DNA of 64,000 nt from Candidatus Saccharimonadota bacterium (lineage in GTDB: Bacteria > Patescibacteriota > Saccharimonadia > Saccharimonadales > UBA4665), in assembly GCA_029288365.1 (NCBI GenBank), contig JARIHI010000003.1, forward strand, positions 1-64,000, in the 5' to 3' direction. Position 1 is the first letter of the stretch. The number at the start of each line of letters is the position of its first letter. The translations under genes and the position numbers were made by a program. The notes under the pieces are model-generated. The model was not told the DNA's origin. It did not search any database and worked only from the letters and a program-made list of their open reading frames with translations. Of this stretch, positions 1 to 8,758 are shown piece after piece.

Positions 1-375
1 CTGTATGCCAACCCAAACGCGGCCGACGAACTTATGCAGAAGCACGGCATGACAATTGCCGAGGCGCACGATTATATCTTTGAGTCTACAAAGGACAGCT
101 TTGCGCACGAGGGAATGCACCATGTCCACTTTTGGCGAGCAACATTCGATCAGCTGGTGCGGTTTAAGCGGACTGCGGCGTGTGACGGCTTGAAACACGT
201 AAGTCCGTATGTAGCCGAAGCGTATGATCCGGCTACTGAACTGAACGGAGATAAAGAGCGGTTCGCTGAAACTGGCATGCAATATTACCGTTCGCCGGAC
301 GCATTGCGTGACGTGGGAGGTGGCAACCACTTTAAGGCGTTTTCAGAGTTTGCTGAGCAGTATATTGATGTGTAA
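1..375 (+). CDS. 3' end of an unidentified protein (5' truncated)
   Basis: The reading frame is open from base 1 and ends at TAA 373-375, so the start lies upstream of the window. The visible 124 residues are polar, rich in H, F and Y, with no membrane segment and no motif I recognise. A GGGNHF stretch lies near the C-terminus. It is followed by the promoter of the ribosomal block and is probably a separate transcript. I cannot assign a function. Confidence 0.6.
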   Translation: MYANPNAADELMQKHGMTIAEAHDYIFESTKDSFAHEGMHHVHFWRATFDQLVRFKRTAACDGLKHVSPYVAEAYDPATELNGDKERFAETGMQYYRSPDALRDVGGGNHFKAFSEFAEQYIDV

Positions 376-386
376 TTATCTACATA

Positions 387-416
387 TTGACAAGAGGTAG
401 ATATCTCTGTTAAGAT
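387..416 (+). promoter_or_regulatory. Promoter of the S10/spc ribosomal block
   Basis: TTGACA at 387-392, an 18-base spacer and TAAGAT at 411-416. Predicted start is near 423, giving a leader of about 190 nt before rplC. A perfect 10-base inverted repeat (403-412 with 468-477) brackets the -10 and start region. Confidence 0.65.
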
Positions 417-477
417 GTAACGGTATATCAAATTTCCGTACTTGGTTATTTGGGAAGGTCTGCTTCGTAACAGAGAT
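403..477. repeat. 10-bp perfect inverted repeat bracketing the promoter
   Basis: ATCTCTGTTA (403-412) is the exact reverse complement of TAACAGAGAT (468-477), 55 bases apart. The left arm runs into the -10 box, so in this transcript only the right arm is copied. It could be a DNA operator pair, or a hairpin in read-through RNA from the upstream gene. Confidence 0.45.
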
Positions 478-504
478 AGAAACCGCCCGGAGCCGAGCAT
501 TTTT

Positions 505-618
505 ATGTCAGACTTTTCGTTTGTTATCAACGATATAACACCGAAAGAAGACAAAAAACGAGAGGCGAGGCGGAATAAAGGATACAGGCTGCCAAGTGTC
601 TGTATGGAGTCACTATGA
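505..618 (+). CDS. Possible 37-aa leader ORF overlapping rplC (ATGA)
   Basis: An ATG at 505 opens 37 codons ending in TGA 616-618, which overlaps the rplC ATG at 615 as ATGA. The product would be charged and lysine/arginine-rich in the middle. The nearest Shine-Dalgarno-like GGAG (489-492) is 12 bases away, which is long. The arrangement allows translational coupling with rplC, but a chance ORF in a leader is equally possible. Confidence 0.25.
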   Translation: MSDFSFVINDITPKEDKKREARRNKGYRLPSVCMESL

Positions 619-1235
619 AAGCATTAATCACTCGAAAGGTCGGCATGACGAGCACCATCGCTGAAGATGGTGTTGTTACTGCTGTTACCTTGCTTTCCGC
701 TAGTCCCTGTGTCATAACACAGGTGAAGACAGATGAAACTGACGGCTATACGGCCATACAGATCGGTTTTGAGGAAGCAAAACAAAACAACGTTCATAAA
801 GCACAGCAAGGCCACTTTAAGACCGCTGGCATTATGCCAAAGGTAGTGCGTGAATTCCGCGTAAAGGAAATTACCGAAGACCTCAAGGTTGGTGAATCAA
901 TTAACCCAGAGGTCTTTTTAGTTGGTGACACAGTTGACGTAACTGGCACCAGCAAGGGTAAGGGCTTTGCTGGTACGATTAAGCGGCACAATTTCCACCG
1001 AGGCCGAAAGACTCACGGCGGTAACGGCAATGTTCGTAAGCCAGGTTCTATTGGCTCTATGTATCCTCAAAAAATATTTAAAGGAAAAAAAATGGCTGGT
1101 CAGATGGGAGATGAGCAAGTAACCGTACAAAATTTGAAAATTGCTCTCGTTGACACAGAATTAGGTGTTATTGGCGTTACTGGCGCAGTTCCTGGCCCGC
1201 GTCGTGGCATTGTGGTTATAAAGGAGGCTAAGTAA
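615..1235 (+). CDS. rplC: 50S ribosomal protein L3
   Basis: A 206-residue L3, close to the usual 209, a primary 23S rRNA binder near the peptidyl transferase centre. The diagnostic KGKGFAG and IKRHNF segments of the central loop are present around residues 115-125. GGAG at 606-609 is a suitable ribosome binding site. It is the first recognised gene of the block; rpsJ (S10), which usually precedes it, is not here. Its stop overlaps the rplD start. Confidence 0.97.
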   Translation: MKALITRKVGMTSTIAEDGVVTAVTLLSASPCVITQVKTDETDGYTAIQIGFEEAKQNNVHKAQQGHFKTAGIMPKVVREFRVKEITEDLKVGESINPEVFLVGDTVDVTGTSKGKGFAGTIKRHNFHRGRKTHGGNGNVRKPGSIGSMYPQKIFKGKKMAGQMGDEQVTVQNLKIALVDTELGVIGVTGAVPGPRRGIVVIKEAK

Positions 1236-1873
1236 TGGCAGTCGCGACATATACAAAAGCTGGTGCAAAGGCTACTGCCGCTGCCAAGCTTGATAAAACA
1301 GTTTTTGACGTTGAGGTTAACAATCATGAGCTTCTGAAACGGACATACACTGCTTACCTTGCGAATGGCCGTACTAATTTGGCTGTTACTAAAACCCGTG
1401 GCTTAGTACGTGGCGGTGGTCGTAAGCCGTGGCGTCAAAAAGGGACGGGTCGCGCTCGTTTTGGTTCAACTCGAAACCCAATTTGGCGTAGTGGTGGTAT
1501 TGTGTTTGGCCCAACTGGCGAAGAAAACTACACCAAAAAAATTCCGACTGCCATGAAGCGCAAAGCGCTACGTCAGTCACTGACATTGGCTGCCACGGAG
1601 AGCCGTATAAAAGTTATTGAAACATTTGAATGTAAAGAAGGCAGAGTTGCACCGACTATAAAACTGCTTAATAAGATTGAAGCTACAGGCAGAGTTTTAC
1701 TTGTAGTAAGCGTAAAAGACAAGTTAGTAGAACAGGCTACCCGTAACCTGCAGAACGTCGAAGCTATTCAGGTGAACCAACTAAATGTTTACAAAATTAT
1801 GAACGCAGATACGCTAGTGATAAGCCAGAAAAGCTTAGAAGCCATCAATGAATGGCTGGGAGGTAAAAAATAA
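1235..1873 (+). CDS. rplD: 50S ribosomal protein L4
   Basis: A 212-residue L4 with the characteristic basic loop (GGGRKPWRQKGTGRAR, near residues 60-76) that reaches into the exit tunnel. Start and stop overlap its neighbours by one base, so translation is probably coupled. In gammaproteobacteria L4 also represses the S10 operon; whether it does so here cannot be seen. Confidence 0.97.
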   Translation: MAVATYTKAGAKATAAAKLDKTVFDVEVNNHELLKRTYTAYLANGRTNLAVTKTRGLVRGGGRKPWRQKGTGRARFGSTRNPIWRSGGIVFGPTGEENYTKKIPTAMKRKALRQSLTLAATESRIKVIETFECKEGRVAPTIKLLNKIEATGRVLLVVSVKDKLVEQATRNLQNVEAIQVNQLNVYKIMNADTLVISQKSLEAINEWLGGKK

Positions 1874-2253
1874 TGAGTAAGACAATGATCCTCCGTCCGC
1901 GAATGAGTGAGAAAACATATGCTCAGAGCCAAGCTCAAACATATGTATTTGTCGTGCCAAAAGAGGCGAATAAGCATAGCGTGGCCCGAGCAGTTGAAGC
2001 TCAGTTTGAGGTAACGGTAACCAACGTAAATATCCTGAATCAAAAAGGAAAGGCAAAGCGCACCGTTAGCAAGGGTGGACGGCGAGTGGCTAAAGGTTCG
2101 CAGTCAGATGTCAAGAAAGCCTATGTAACTTTGAGCGAAGGCCAAAGTTTGCCAATTTTTGAAGCTATTGAAGAAGCTGAAGCTAAGGAAGAAAAAATCA
2201 ACAAACAAGTTGAAAAAGCTGCCAAGAAAGCTGAGAAGAAGGAGAAGAAATAA
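1873..2253 (+). CDS. rplW: 50S ribosomal protein L23
   Basis: L23 lies at the tunnel exit and docks trigger factor and SRP. The core (about 95 residues) begins with the usual LRPRMSEKTY and ends near residue 100. A tail of about 26 residues rich in Glu, Lys and Ala follows and makes the protein 126 aa, longer than typical. Starts on the last base of rplD. Confidence 0.95.
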   Translation: MSKTMILRPRMSEKTYAQSQAQTYVFVVPKEANKHSVARAVEAQFEVTVTNVNILNQKGKAKRTVSKGGRRVAKGSQSDVKKAYVTLSEGQSLPIFEAIEEAEAKEEKINKQVEKAAKKAEKKEKK

Positions 2254-3089
2254 TGGCGATTAAGATTTATAATCCAACTACTCCTGGCCGCCGCGGCATG
2301 TCCTCGCAAGATACAAGCGTTATAACTACAAAGAAGCCTTTGCGTTCTCTGCTGGTAGCAAAAAAACGTACTAATGGTCGCAACAACCAAGGACGCATTA
2401 CTACGCGTCATCGCGGTGGCGGTGCTCGCAGGTTTTATCGTTTGGTAAATTTTGCATTGCCAAGTGGTATTACTGCAACCGTAGAACATATCGAATATGA
2501 CCCAAACCGTTCTGCGCACATCGCACGTATCAAAGACCAAAGTGGCGTGTATCACTACATCCTTGCACCAAACGGCATCAAGGTAGGGCAACAAATTTTC
2601 AGTGGCGAAGAAGCTCCGATTGAAATCGGTAATCGTCTTCCAATCAAATCTATTCCTTTGGGCAGTGTAATCCATGCTATTGAATTGCAGCCAGGCAAGG
2701 GCGCACAAATTGCCCGTTCTGCTGGTAACCGTGCCCAGCTTATGGCTAAAGAAGGCAAAAATGCTCAAGTTCGTATGCCAAGCGGTGAGGTACGTATAGT
2801 AAATATTGAATGCACTGCGACTATTGGTGCTGTCGGAAATGAGCAACATCAAAACATCAAGATCGGTAAAGCTGGCCGTAACCGTCACTTAGGTAAGCGT
2901 CCATCTGTTCGTGGTATTGCTATGAACGCTGCCGATCACCCACATGGTGGAGGTGACGGTGGTTCGCATGGTGTTGGACGCGTTCCACGGACGCCTTGGG
3001 GCCAAAAAACCCTTGGGCAAAAAACTCGGCGTCGTAAGTCAACTAACAAGTTTATCGTAAGAAGCCGTCATCAGGCGAAGAGGAGATAA
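2253..3089 (+). CDS. rplB: 50S ribosomal protein L2
   Basis: A 278-residue L2, the usual length (273-280). The signature near the C-terminus (NAADHPHGGGDG) includes the histidine implicated in peptidyl transferase centre assembly. GRNRHLGKRP and the basic C-terminal tail are also typical. Overlaps the rplW stop by one base. Confidence 0.98.
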   Translation: MAIKIYNPTTPGRRGMSSQDTSVITTKKPLRSLLVAKKRTNGRNNQGRITTRHRGGGARRFYRLVNFALPSGITATVEHIEYDPNRSAHIARIKDQSGVYHYILAPNGIKVGQQIFSGEEAPIEIGNRLPIKSIPLGSVIHAIELQPGKGAQIARSAGNRAQLMAKEGKNAQVRMPSGEVRIVNIECTATIGAVGNEQHQNIKIGKAGRNRHLGKRPSVRGIAMNAADHPHGGGDGGSHGVGRVPRTPWGQKTLGQKTRRRKSTNKFIVRSRHQAKRR

Positions 3090-3099
3090 GAGGTAGTAT

Positions 3100-3375
3100 A
3101 TGAGTCGTTCACTGAAAAAGGGACCATTTATCGATCCGAAGCTCGCTAAGAAAGTGGCGGCGCTTGGTTCAGAGGATCGAACAATTATCAAAACTTGGGC
3201 ACGAGCCTGTACAATTTCTCCGGAATTTGTAGGTCGTACCATAGCTGTTCATAACGGACGTGTACACGTGCCTGTATTTGTTACAGAGAATATGGTAGGT
3301 CACAAGCTTGGTGAATTTGCGCCAACCCGTAAATTCCGTAGTCACGGCGGTAAGCTGGCGAAAGGTAAGAAGTAG
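3100..3375 (+). CDS. rpsS: 30S ribosomal protein S19
   Basis: A 91-residue S19 starting [10 protein letters not shown], with the conserved HNG and [11 protein letters not shown] segments that contact 16S rRNA in the head. An AGAGG-type binding site lies in the 10-base gap after rplB. Confidence 0.97.
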   Translation: MSRSLKKGPFIDPKLAKKVAALGSEDRTIIKTWARACTISPEFVGRTIAVHNGRVHVPVFVTENMVGHKLGEFAPTRKFRSHGGKLAKGKK

Positions 3376-3377
3376 TT

Positions 3378-3749
3378 ATGCAAGTAAAAGCAATAGCAAA
3401 AGGCGTTCGTGTGAGTCCACGTAAAGTTGGATTGGTTGCCGCTTTGATACGAGGACGTACGGTTGCTGATGCACTTATCATTCTTGAACACACACCTCGT
3501 CGTGCAGCAACACCGGTGCTCAAGACTATCAAGAGCGCTCAAGCAAACGCCGACAACAATCATAACGTGAAACCAGATACTCTAAAGATCGTAGAAATTA
3601 GCGTAACTCCAGGCCCGCGTCTAAAGCGTTTTCGCCCAGCCGCTCGCGGCATGGCGTTGCCCTATCAAAAGAAAACCTCGCACATCCGTGTAGTTGTTGA
3701 TGGAGAGATACGCGCACCGAAGAAGAAAGTAGAAAAGGAGGCCAAATAA
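3378..3749 (+). CDS. rplV: 50S ribosomal protein L22
   Basis: A 123-residue L22 with the RVSPRKVGLV start segment and a beta-hairpin (GPRLKRFRPAARG) that lines the exit tunnel, the region where macrolide-resistance changes occur. It ends in a short Lys/Glu tail. Overlaps rpsC by one base. Confidence 0.96.
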   Translation: MQVKAIAKGVRVSPRKVGLVAALIRGRTVADALIILEHTPRRAATPVLKTIKSAQANADNNHNVKPDTLKIVEISVTPGPRLKRFRPAARGMALPYQKKTSHIRVVVDGEIRAPKKKVEKEAK

Positions 3750-4378
3750 TGGGGCAAAAAGTTAATCCAATTTCAATGCGCCTCCAGGTAAACAAAGACT
3801 GGCGCAGCAAATGGTTTGTGAATAAGCGCGAATATGCCGAGTACTTAAAGAAAGATCTTGCAGTACGCAAGCTCATTCAAGGTAAGGTTGGATCTCGTGG
3901 TGCGATCAATAAGGTAGATATTGAACGCTCACCAAATCTTGTAACGGTTACTATCACAACTGCTCGCGCAGGTGTTGTTATTGGCCGAGGAGGTTCTGGT
4001 GCACAGGAGCTGAAAGCAGCTATCGAGAAGGTATACGGTGTGCCAAGTCGTGTAAACATTGAAGAAATCAAAAAGCCAGAATTATATGCCAAGTTAGTGG
4101 CAGAAAACATTGCTAACCAATTAGAGCGTCGTATTAGCTTTCGTCGTGCGATCAAGTCTTCTAGTGCTGCTACCATGCGTGCTGGAGCCAAAGGGATCCG
4201 TATAGAGGTAGCGGGCCGATTAAATGGTGCAGAAATGTCTCGACGAGAAAAAGAAGTAGCAGGCAGCGTACCACTTCATACACTTCGAGCTGATATTGAT
4301 TACGCCGGTGTTGCCGCGCAAACTCCTGCGGGTATCATTGGTGTGAAAGTATGGATTTATAAAGGGGAGGTAGCATAA
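3749..4378 (+). CDS. rpsC: 30S ribosomal protein S3
   Basis: A 209-residue S3 with the KH domain GRGG loop (near residue 73) and the C-terminal S3 domain ([18 protein letters not shown]). S3 lies at the mRNA entry channel. Starts MGQKVNP as expected and overlaps rplV by one base. Confidence 0.97.
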   Translation: MGQKVNPISMRLQVNKDWRSKWFVNKREYAEYLKKDLAVRKLIQGKVGSRGAINKVDIERSPNLVTVTITTARAGVVIGRGGSGAQELKAAIEKVYGVPSRVNIEEIKKPELYAKLVAENIANQLERRISFRRAIKSSSAATMRAGAKGIRIEVAGRLNGAEMSRREKEVAGSVPLHTLRADIDYAGVAAQTPAGIIGVKVWIYKGEVA

Positions 4379-4379
4379 C

Positions 4380-4793
4380 ATGTTGATCCCAAATCGTACA
4401 AAGTTTCGCAAAGTTCGCAAAGGACGTATTACTGGTGTAGCTACTAGCGGTAATTATATCGCTTTTGGACAATATGCATTACAGGCTCAGGGTCATGAGC
4501 GTATTACCTCTCGTCAAATTGAGTCTGCTCGTCAGGCTATGACTCGGTATATCAAACGTGGCGGCAAAATTTGGATCCGTGTATTTCCTCATACTCCTGT
4601 GACAAAAAAACCTCAAGACGTAAAAATGGGCAGCGGCAAAGGTAATCCTGAATACTTTGTGGCAAAAGTTCGTCCAGGCACTATCATGTTTGAAATGCAG
4701 GGCGTCGCTGAACCAGTAGCTCGTGAAGCAATGCGCTTAGCGGCTCACAAATTACCTGTTAAGACCAAGTTCTTGGTTCGGGAGGAGTCATAG
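4380..4793 (+). CDS. rplP: 50S ribosomal protein L16
   Basis: A 137-residue L16 opening [11 protein letters not shown] with the conserved [12 protein letters not shown] and [11 protein letters not shown] segments. It helps form the A-site region of the large subunit. It sits one base after rpsC. Confidence 0.97.
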   Translation: MLIPNRTKFRKVRKGRITGVATSGNYIAFGQYALQAQGHERITSRQIESARQAMTRYIKRGGKIWIRVFPHTPVTKKPQDVKMGSGKGNPEYFVAKVRPGTIMFEMQGVAEPVAREAMRLAAHKLPVKTKFLVREES

Positions 4794-4795
4794 AT

Positions 4796-4996
4796 ATGAA
4801 AGTTACTGATATCCGAAAACTAAACACAGAAGAGCTCGTAGTCCAAACCACTGCACTACGTGAAGAAATTAGCGAGCTTAAGCGTCGAGCTGTCACTGGT
4901 GAAGTACAAAACGTACGTCAAATCCGTGCTAAGCGCAAAGACCTTGCGCGCATGTTGACGGTGATGAGTGAGCAACTCGCAAAGGAGAACATCTAA
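4796..4996 (+). CDS. rpmC: 50S ribosomal protein L29
   Basis: A 66-residue, mostly helical L29 with the typical [11 protein letters not shown] and [17 protein letters not shown] helices. It lies at the tunnel exit beside L23. A GGAGG site overlaps the end of rplP. Overlaps rpsQ by one base. Confidence 0.95.
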   Translation: MKVTDIRKLNTEELVVQTTALREEISELKRRAVTGEVQNVRQIRAKRKDLARMLTVMSEQLAKENI

Positions 4997-5271
4997 TGGC
5001 AAAGACAATTATTGGAACTGTTTCGTCTGACAAAGTTGATAAAACGATTGTCGTAACTGTTCGTACTCGCAAAACACATCCACTTTATCGAAAGCAGTAT
5101 ACGGTTAGCAAGAAGTTTATGGCTCACGATGAGAAAAACGAAGCTCATGTGGGCGACAGAGTAGCTATTGTAGAAACTCGACCACTGAGTGCTCGTAAAC
5201 GACATACGCTTGATCGTGTGGTTGAAAAAGCTGGAATTGAGCACGTTGAAACAGAAAGCGAAGGAGTGTAG
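4996..5271 (+). CDS. rpsQ: 30S ribosomal protein S17
   Basis: A 91-residue S17, an OB-fold protein of the 30S body. Conserved [14 protein letters not shown] start, KTHPLYRK and [13 protein letters not shown] segments are present. It sits between L29 and L14 in canonical order. Confidence 0.96.
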   Translation: MAKTIIGTVSSDKVDKTIVVTVRTRKTHPLYRKQYTVSKKFMAHDEKNEAHVGDRVAIVETRPLSARKRHTLDRVVEKAGIEHVETESEGV

Positions 5272-5272
5272 C

Positions 5273-5641
5273 ATGATACAGCAAGAATCTCGCTTAGCGG
5301 TTTGTGATAACAGTGGTGCAAAAGAAATTTTGTGTATTCGGGTGCTTGGCGGTACTCGACGTCGATATGCAAGAGTGGGTGATATCATTGTGGCTACTGT
5401 AAAAGAAGCTAATCCAAATGGGCAGGTAAAGAAAAAGTCAGTCATTCGTGCAGTTGTGGTTCGAACTCAGGATAGAATTCGCCGAAAAGATGGTTCAACA
5501 ATAAAGTTTGACGATAATGCCGCAGTAGTTATTGGTGATGATAAACAACCACGCGCTACGCGTATCTTTGGCCCTGTACCACGTGAGTTACGAGACTATG
5601 GTTATAGCAAAATTGTTAGCCTTGCTCCGGAGGTACTTTAG
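5273..5641 (+). CDS. rplN: 50S ribosomal protein L14
   Basis: A 122-residue L14, exactly the family length when started at ATG 5273 (MIQQESRL). A longer frame opens at 5189 but lies inside rpsQ and has no homologous residues. AGGAG at 5262-5266 gives a 6-base spacing. Typical segments are [16 protein letters not shown] and the C-terminal FGPVPRELR. It binds the h14 bridge to the 30S subunit. Confidence 0.97.
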   Translation: MIQQESRLAVCDNSGAKEILCIRVLGGTRRRYARVGDIIVATVKEANPNGQVKKKSVIRAVVVRTQDRIRRKDGSTIKFDDNAAVVIGDDKQPRATRIFGPVPRELRDYGYSKIVSLAPEVL

Positions 5642-5971
5642 ATGAATAAATTATTTAAAATTCGTTTGAAGAAAGGTGACTCAGTAGTTGTTCGTATTGG
5701 TAAACACAAAGGCAAAATCGGTAAAGTATTGGCAACGCATCCTAAAGAGAATAAAGTCACCGTAGAAGGCGTAAACATTGTTAAAAAACATCAAAAGCCG
5801 AACAAGCAATACCCTCAAGGGGGCATTATTGAGATCACTAAGCCGATAGATGTCAGTAAAGTTGGATTGCAAGATCCCACTACCAAAAAAGCAACACGTA
5901 TTGGATACAAAGTAAGTAAGGAAGGCGACAAGATTCGCGTCGCAAAAGCATCAGGAAAGGAGATAAAATAA
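5642..5971 (+). CDS. rplX: 50S ribosomal protein L24
   Basis: A 109-residue L24 with a KOW motif ([20 protein letters not shown], residues about 10-29) followed by a [10 protein letters not shown] strand. It is an assembly initiator of the 50S subunit. It starts directly after the rplN stop and overlaps rplE by one base. Confidence 0.96.
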   Translation: MNKLFKIRLKKGDSVVVRIGKHKGKIGKVLATHPKENKVTVEGVNIVKKHQKPNKQYPQGGIIEITKPIDVSKVGLQDPTTKKATRIGYKVSKEGDKIRVAKASGKEIK

Positions 5972-6552
5972 TGGTTACAACTACAAAATCATCTACTCCT
6001 GCGCATGCACGTCTTCGTACTTTGTACAAAGAGCAATTTGCCGATGAACTACAAAAAGAACTAGGACTATCAAATATTAACCAAGTGCCTAAACTTGAAA
6101 AAATTGTAATTAACGTAGGTCTTGGAAAGGCAAAAGACGACAAGCGCGTGATGGAGGCCGCAATCAATACACTCCGTAAAATCACTGGACAGGAGCCAAT
6201 TCAAACAGTTGCCAAGAACTCTATCGCAGGCTTTAAGCTACGTGAGGGTAATGTCATAGGCCTAAAGGTCACGCTTCACGGTGATCATATGTACGAGTTT
6301 TTGGATAGGTTGATAAATATCGTGATGCCTCGCTTACGAGATTTTCATGGTGTGAGCAATAAATCATTTGATAAACAAGGTAATTACAGCATTGGACTCG
6401 TCGACCAGTCTGTATTTCCTGAATTAACGTTTGAAGAAACTACGACAGCACATGGATTACAGGCAGTACTAGTGACTAATGCGCAGGAGGTTGCGCACGC
6501 CAAAGCATTGCTTACAAAATTCGGTATGCCGTTTGAAAAGGAAGGTAAATAA
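5971..6552 (+). CDS. rplE: 50S ribosomal protein L5
   Basis: A 193-residue L5, slightly longer at the N-terminus than the usual 179. Conserved [16 protein letters not shown] and GNYSIGL segments are present. It binds 5S rRNA and contacts P-site tRNA. Confidence 0.97.
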   Translation: MVTTTKSSTPAHARLRTLYKEQFADELQKELGLSNINQVPKLEKIVINVGLGKAKDDKRVMEAAINTLRKITGQEPIQTVAKNSIAGFKLREGNVIGLKVTLHGDHMYEFLDRLINIVMPRLRDFHGVSNKSFDKQGNYSIGLVDQSVFPELTFEETTTAHGLQAVLVTNAQEVAHAKALLTKFGMPFEKEGK

Positions 6553-6553
6553 T

Positions 6554-6823
6554 ATGGCGAAAAAATCTATCGTAGCGCGCGACTTAAAGCGGCAGAAGAT
6601 GATTAAGAAATATGCTGCAAAACGTGCTGAACTTAAGGCTATGGGTGACCAAGAGGGGTTAGCTAAGTTGCCCCGCAATTCAAGCCCAACCCGTTGGAAG
6701 AATCGCTGCACAGAAACAGGTCGACCTCATGCATACATGCGTCAGTTTGGCTTAAGTCGAATTTCATTCCGTGAACACGCAAGCAAAGGTGAGATCCCTG
6801 GCGTAACGAAAGCGAGTTGGTAG
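6554..6823 (+). CDS. rpsN: 30S ribosomal protein S14, zinc-free type
   Basis: The true start is ATG 6554 ([10 protein letters not shown]), one base after rplE and giving the 89-residue short S14; the frame also opens at 6479 inside rplE. The C-terminal RNA-binding module ([17 protein letters not shown]) has a single Cys instead of the two CxxC pairs of zinc S14, so this is a C-minus form. Confidence 0.95.
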   Translation: MAKKSIVARDLKRQKMIKKYAAKRAELKAMGDQEGLAKLPRNSSPTRWKNRCTETGRPHAYMRQFGLSRISFREHASKGEIPGVTKASW

Positions 6824-6833
6824 GACTATGAGT

Positions 6834-7229
6834 ATGACTTCAACCGACCCAATTGCAGATATGTTGACGCGTGTACGGAATGCTATTTTAGTGCGCAAGC
6901 ATGAAGTAGTCATGCCCCACTCAAAGGTTAAACAATCAGTTGCTGAGATATTAAAGGCTAATGGATTTTTGAAAGATGTGTCAGTTGTTGATGCCAGCGT
7001 TGGCAAAACGCTAAAACTTGTGATTAATGATGAACAAGAAAGTGCACCGATTACTGAGATTGTACGTATGAGTAAGCCAGGACGTCGTTATTACGTAAAA
7101 TCTAAAGACATCCCTACAGTTAAGCGTGGTCGTGGTATCGTGGTTGTTTCAACGCCTAAGGGCGTAATGACTGGACAAGATGCTAAGGCGCAGTCTGTTG
7201 GTGGCGAGTTAATTTGTAAAGTGTATTAA
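6834..7229 (+). CDS. rpsH: 30S ribosomal protein S8
   Basis: S8 binds 16S helix 21 and acts early in assembly. ATG 6834 gives 131 residues starting MTSTDPIADMLT, matching homologue N-termini, and places AGGA (6822-6825) 8 bases upstream. An in-frame ATG at 6828 would leave only 2 bases. The C-terminal SPKGVMTGxDAK-type signature and GGELICKVY end are intact. Confidence 0.93.
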   Translation: MTSTDPIADMLTRVRNAILVRKHEVVMPHSKVKQSVAEILKANGFLKDVSVVDASVGKTLKLVINDEQESAPITEIVRMSKPGRRYYVKSKDIPTVKRGRGIVVVSTPKGVMTGQDAKAQSVGGELICKVY

Positions 7230-7248
7230 AAAAGTAAGGAAAGATACG

Positions 7249-7788
7249 ATGAGTCGAGTAGGAAAACTGCCAATCATAGTCCCGAGCGGTGTGACAATCA
7301 CTGTCGACCCAGATTTCGTAACTGTTGCCGGTGGCAAGGGAACGCTCAAGCAATTTACGATGTCGGGGATTGGTGTAGAACAGAAAGAAAATGAAGTAAT
7401 TGTAACTCGGGCAAATGACGAGCCAAAGATTCGGGCAAAACACGGATTAATGCGCGCGCTGCTTGCCAATATGGTAACTGGCGTCAGCACAGGCTTTAGT
7501 AAAAAACTTGAGATTAATGGTGTAGGTTATCGCGTAAATCTTGCTGGCACAGACCTCAAGTTCAACCTCGGCTTTTCTCATGATGTTGTGTATCATCTCC
7601 CCCAAGGTGTAGCAGCAACAGTCGAGGGTACTTCAATTACCATCACTGGGATTGATAAGCAGCAAGTAGGTCAAGTAGCGGCTGAAATTCGTGCACTGAA
7701 GAAACCTGAACCGTATAAAGGCAAAGGTATCAAATACGCTGATGAGCGCATTATCCGTAAGAGTGGTAAGTCAGGAAAGGATAAATAG
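7249..7788 (+). CDS. rplF: 50S ribosomal protein L6
   Basis: A 179-residue L6 made of two repeated domains. It starts MSRVGKLPI and ends with the signature PEPYKGKGIKYADE that contacts the sarcin-ricin region. AAGGAAAG lies just upstream. Confidence 0.97.
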   Translation: MSRVGKLPIIVPSGVTITVDPDFVTVAGGKGTLKQFTMSGIGVEQKENEVIVTRANDEPKIRAKHGLMRALLANMVTGVSTGFSKKLEINGVGYRVNLAGTDLKFNLGFSHDVVYHLPQGVAATVEGTSITITGIDKQQVGQVAAEIRALKKPEPYKGKGIKYADERIIRKSGKSGKDK

Positions 7789-7796
7789 GAGCTAGT

Positions 7797-8153
7797 ATGA
7801 ATCGATTATCACACAAACTGCAAAAGTTTCAGCTTCGTAAAAGTCGGACTCGCTCAAATATTATCGGGACACCTGAACGACCTCGATTAAGTGTTAATAT
7901 CAGCAACATTCATGTTACTGCGCAGATTATTAATGATACCGAACACAAAACCTTGGTTTACGTGAGCACTGTTGGCAAAAAAGACTTGCCTAGTACTATG
8001 ACTGAAAAAGCTGAATGGGTTGGTATAGAAATCGCCAAAAGGGCAAAAGCTGCAAAAGTAAAGAAAGTTGCTTTTGACCGTGGAGGTCGTGTATACCATG
8101 GCCGAGTTAAAGCGTTAGCGGATGCAGCGCGTAAGACAGGATTGGAGTTCTAA
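7797..8153 (+). CDS. rplR: 50S ribosomal protein L18
   Basis: A 118-residue L18, the 5S rRNA binder. It has the basic N-terminus (RKSRTRSNIIGTPERPRLSV) and the C-terminal FDRGGRVYHGRVKALADAAR signature. AGGAG sits 6-10 bases before ATG. Confidence 0.97.
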   Translation: MNRLSHKLQKFQLRKSRTRSNIIGTPERPRLSVNISNIHVTAQIINDTEHKTLVYVSTVGKKDLPSTMTEKAEWVGIEIAKRAKAAKVKKVAFDRGGRVYHGRVKALADAARKTGLEF

Positions 8154-8154
8154 T

Positions 8155-8754
8155 ATGACTGCACAACAACAAACAGAACAACGTTCGCGTCGCCGCCCCG
8201 AGCAAGTACCAGAAGAAAAGCCCTTTGATGAGCGAGTATTACACATTGACCGTGTAGCTCGTGTTGTAAAGGGTGGCCGTCGTTTTCGTTTCCGTGCGCT
8301 TGTGGTAGTAGGTGATCGTAAAAATCGAGTAGGCATCGGTATTGCAAAAGGAGCTGACGTAACCACGGCGGTTGCAAAAGCGACTGATGTAGCTAAAAAG
8401 CACATGATTACCATTTCGTTAGACAAATATGGGACACTTCACCATGAGGCTCAAGCTAAGGTAGGCGGTGCAAACATTTTAATTAAGCCTGCCAGTTCTG
8501 GTACTGGTCTTATCGCCGGCGGTGTCGTTCGTACTATACTGGAAGTTGCTGGAGTGAATAACGTTCTAAGTAAATCGCTAGGCTCCACCAACAAAGTAAA
8601 TACTGCATATGCTACCCTTGCTGCACTGGAGTCAATTGTGCCATCAGCAAAATGGATTACTACCAATAACACAAAGGCAGTAAGTGCTAAAAAAGCTACA
8701 GAAAAGCCATCTGCCAAGAAAAATCCGGCAAAAAAAGCAAAGGACAAGGAGTAA
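8155..8754 (+). CDS. rpsE: 30S ribosomal protein S5 with basic tail
   Basis: Started at ATG 8155 (MTAQQQTEQ), with TTGGAG nearby, the protein is 199 aa. The core has the double-stranded RNA-binding signature (VARVVKGGRRFRFRALVVVG) and the GTGLIAGGVVRTILE segment. Beyond the core is a Lys/Ala/Pro-rich tail of about 30 residues. The next gene is rplO; rpmD, normally between them, is absent. Confidence 0.95.
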   Translation: MTAQQQTEQRSRRRPEQVPEEKPFDERVLHIDRVARVVKGGRRFRFRALVVVGDRKNRVGIGIAKGADVTTAVAKATDVAKKHMITISLDKYGTLHHEAQAKVGGANILIKPASSGTGLIAGGVVRTILEVAGVNNVLSKSLGSTNKVNTAYATLAALESIVPSAKWITTNNTKAVSAKKATEKPSAKKNPAKKAKDKE

Positions 8755-8758
8755 ATAA

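Noticed and set aside
2121-2888. 255-codon open frame on the minus strand opposite rplW/rplB
   Set aside because: It lies wholly antisense to two unmistakable ribosomal genes, has no ribosome site and no protein-like composition; a shadow of their codon bias.
5189-5272. N-terminal extension of L14 (and similar ones for S14 at 6479 and S5 at 8122)
   Set aside because: The extra residues lie in the upstream gene and have no family similarity; Shine-Dalgarno sites and family lengths support the internal starts.
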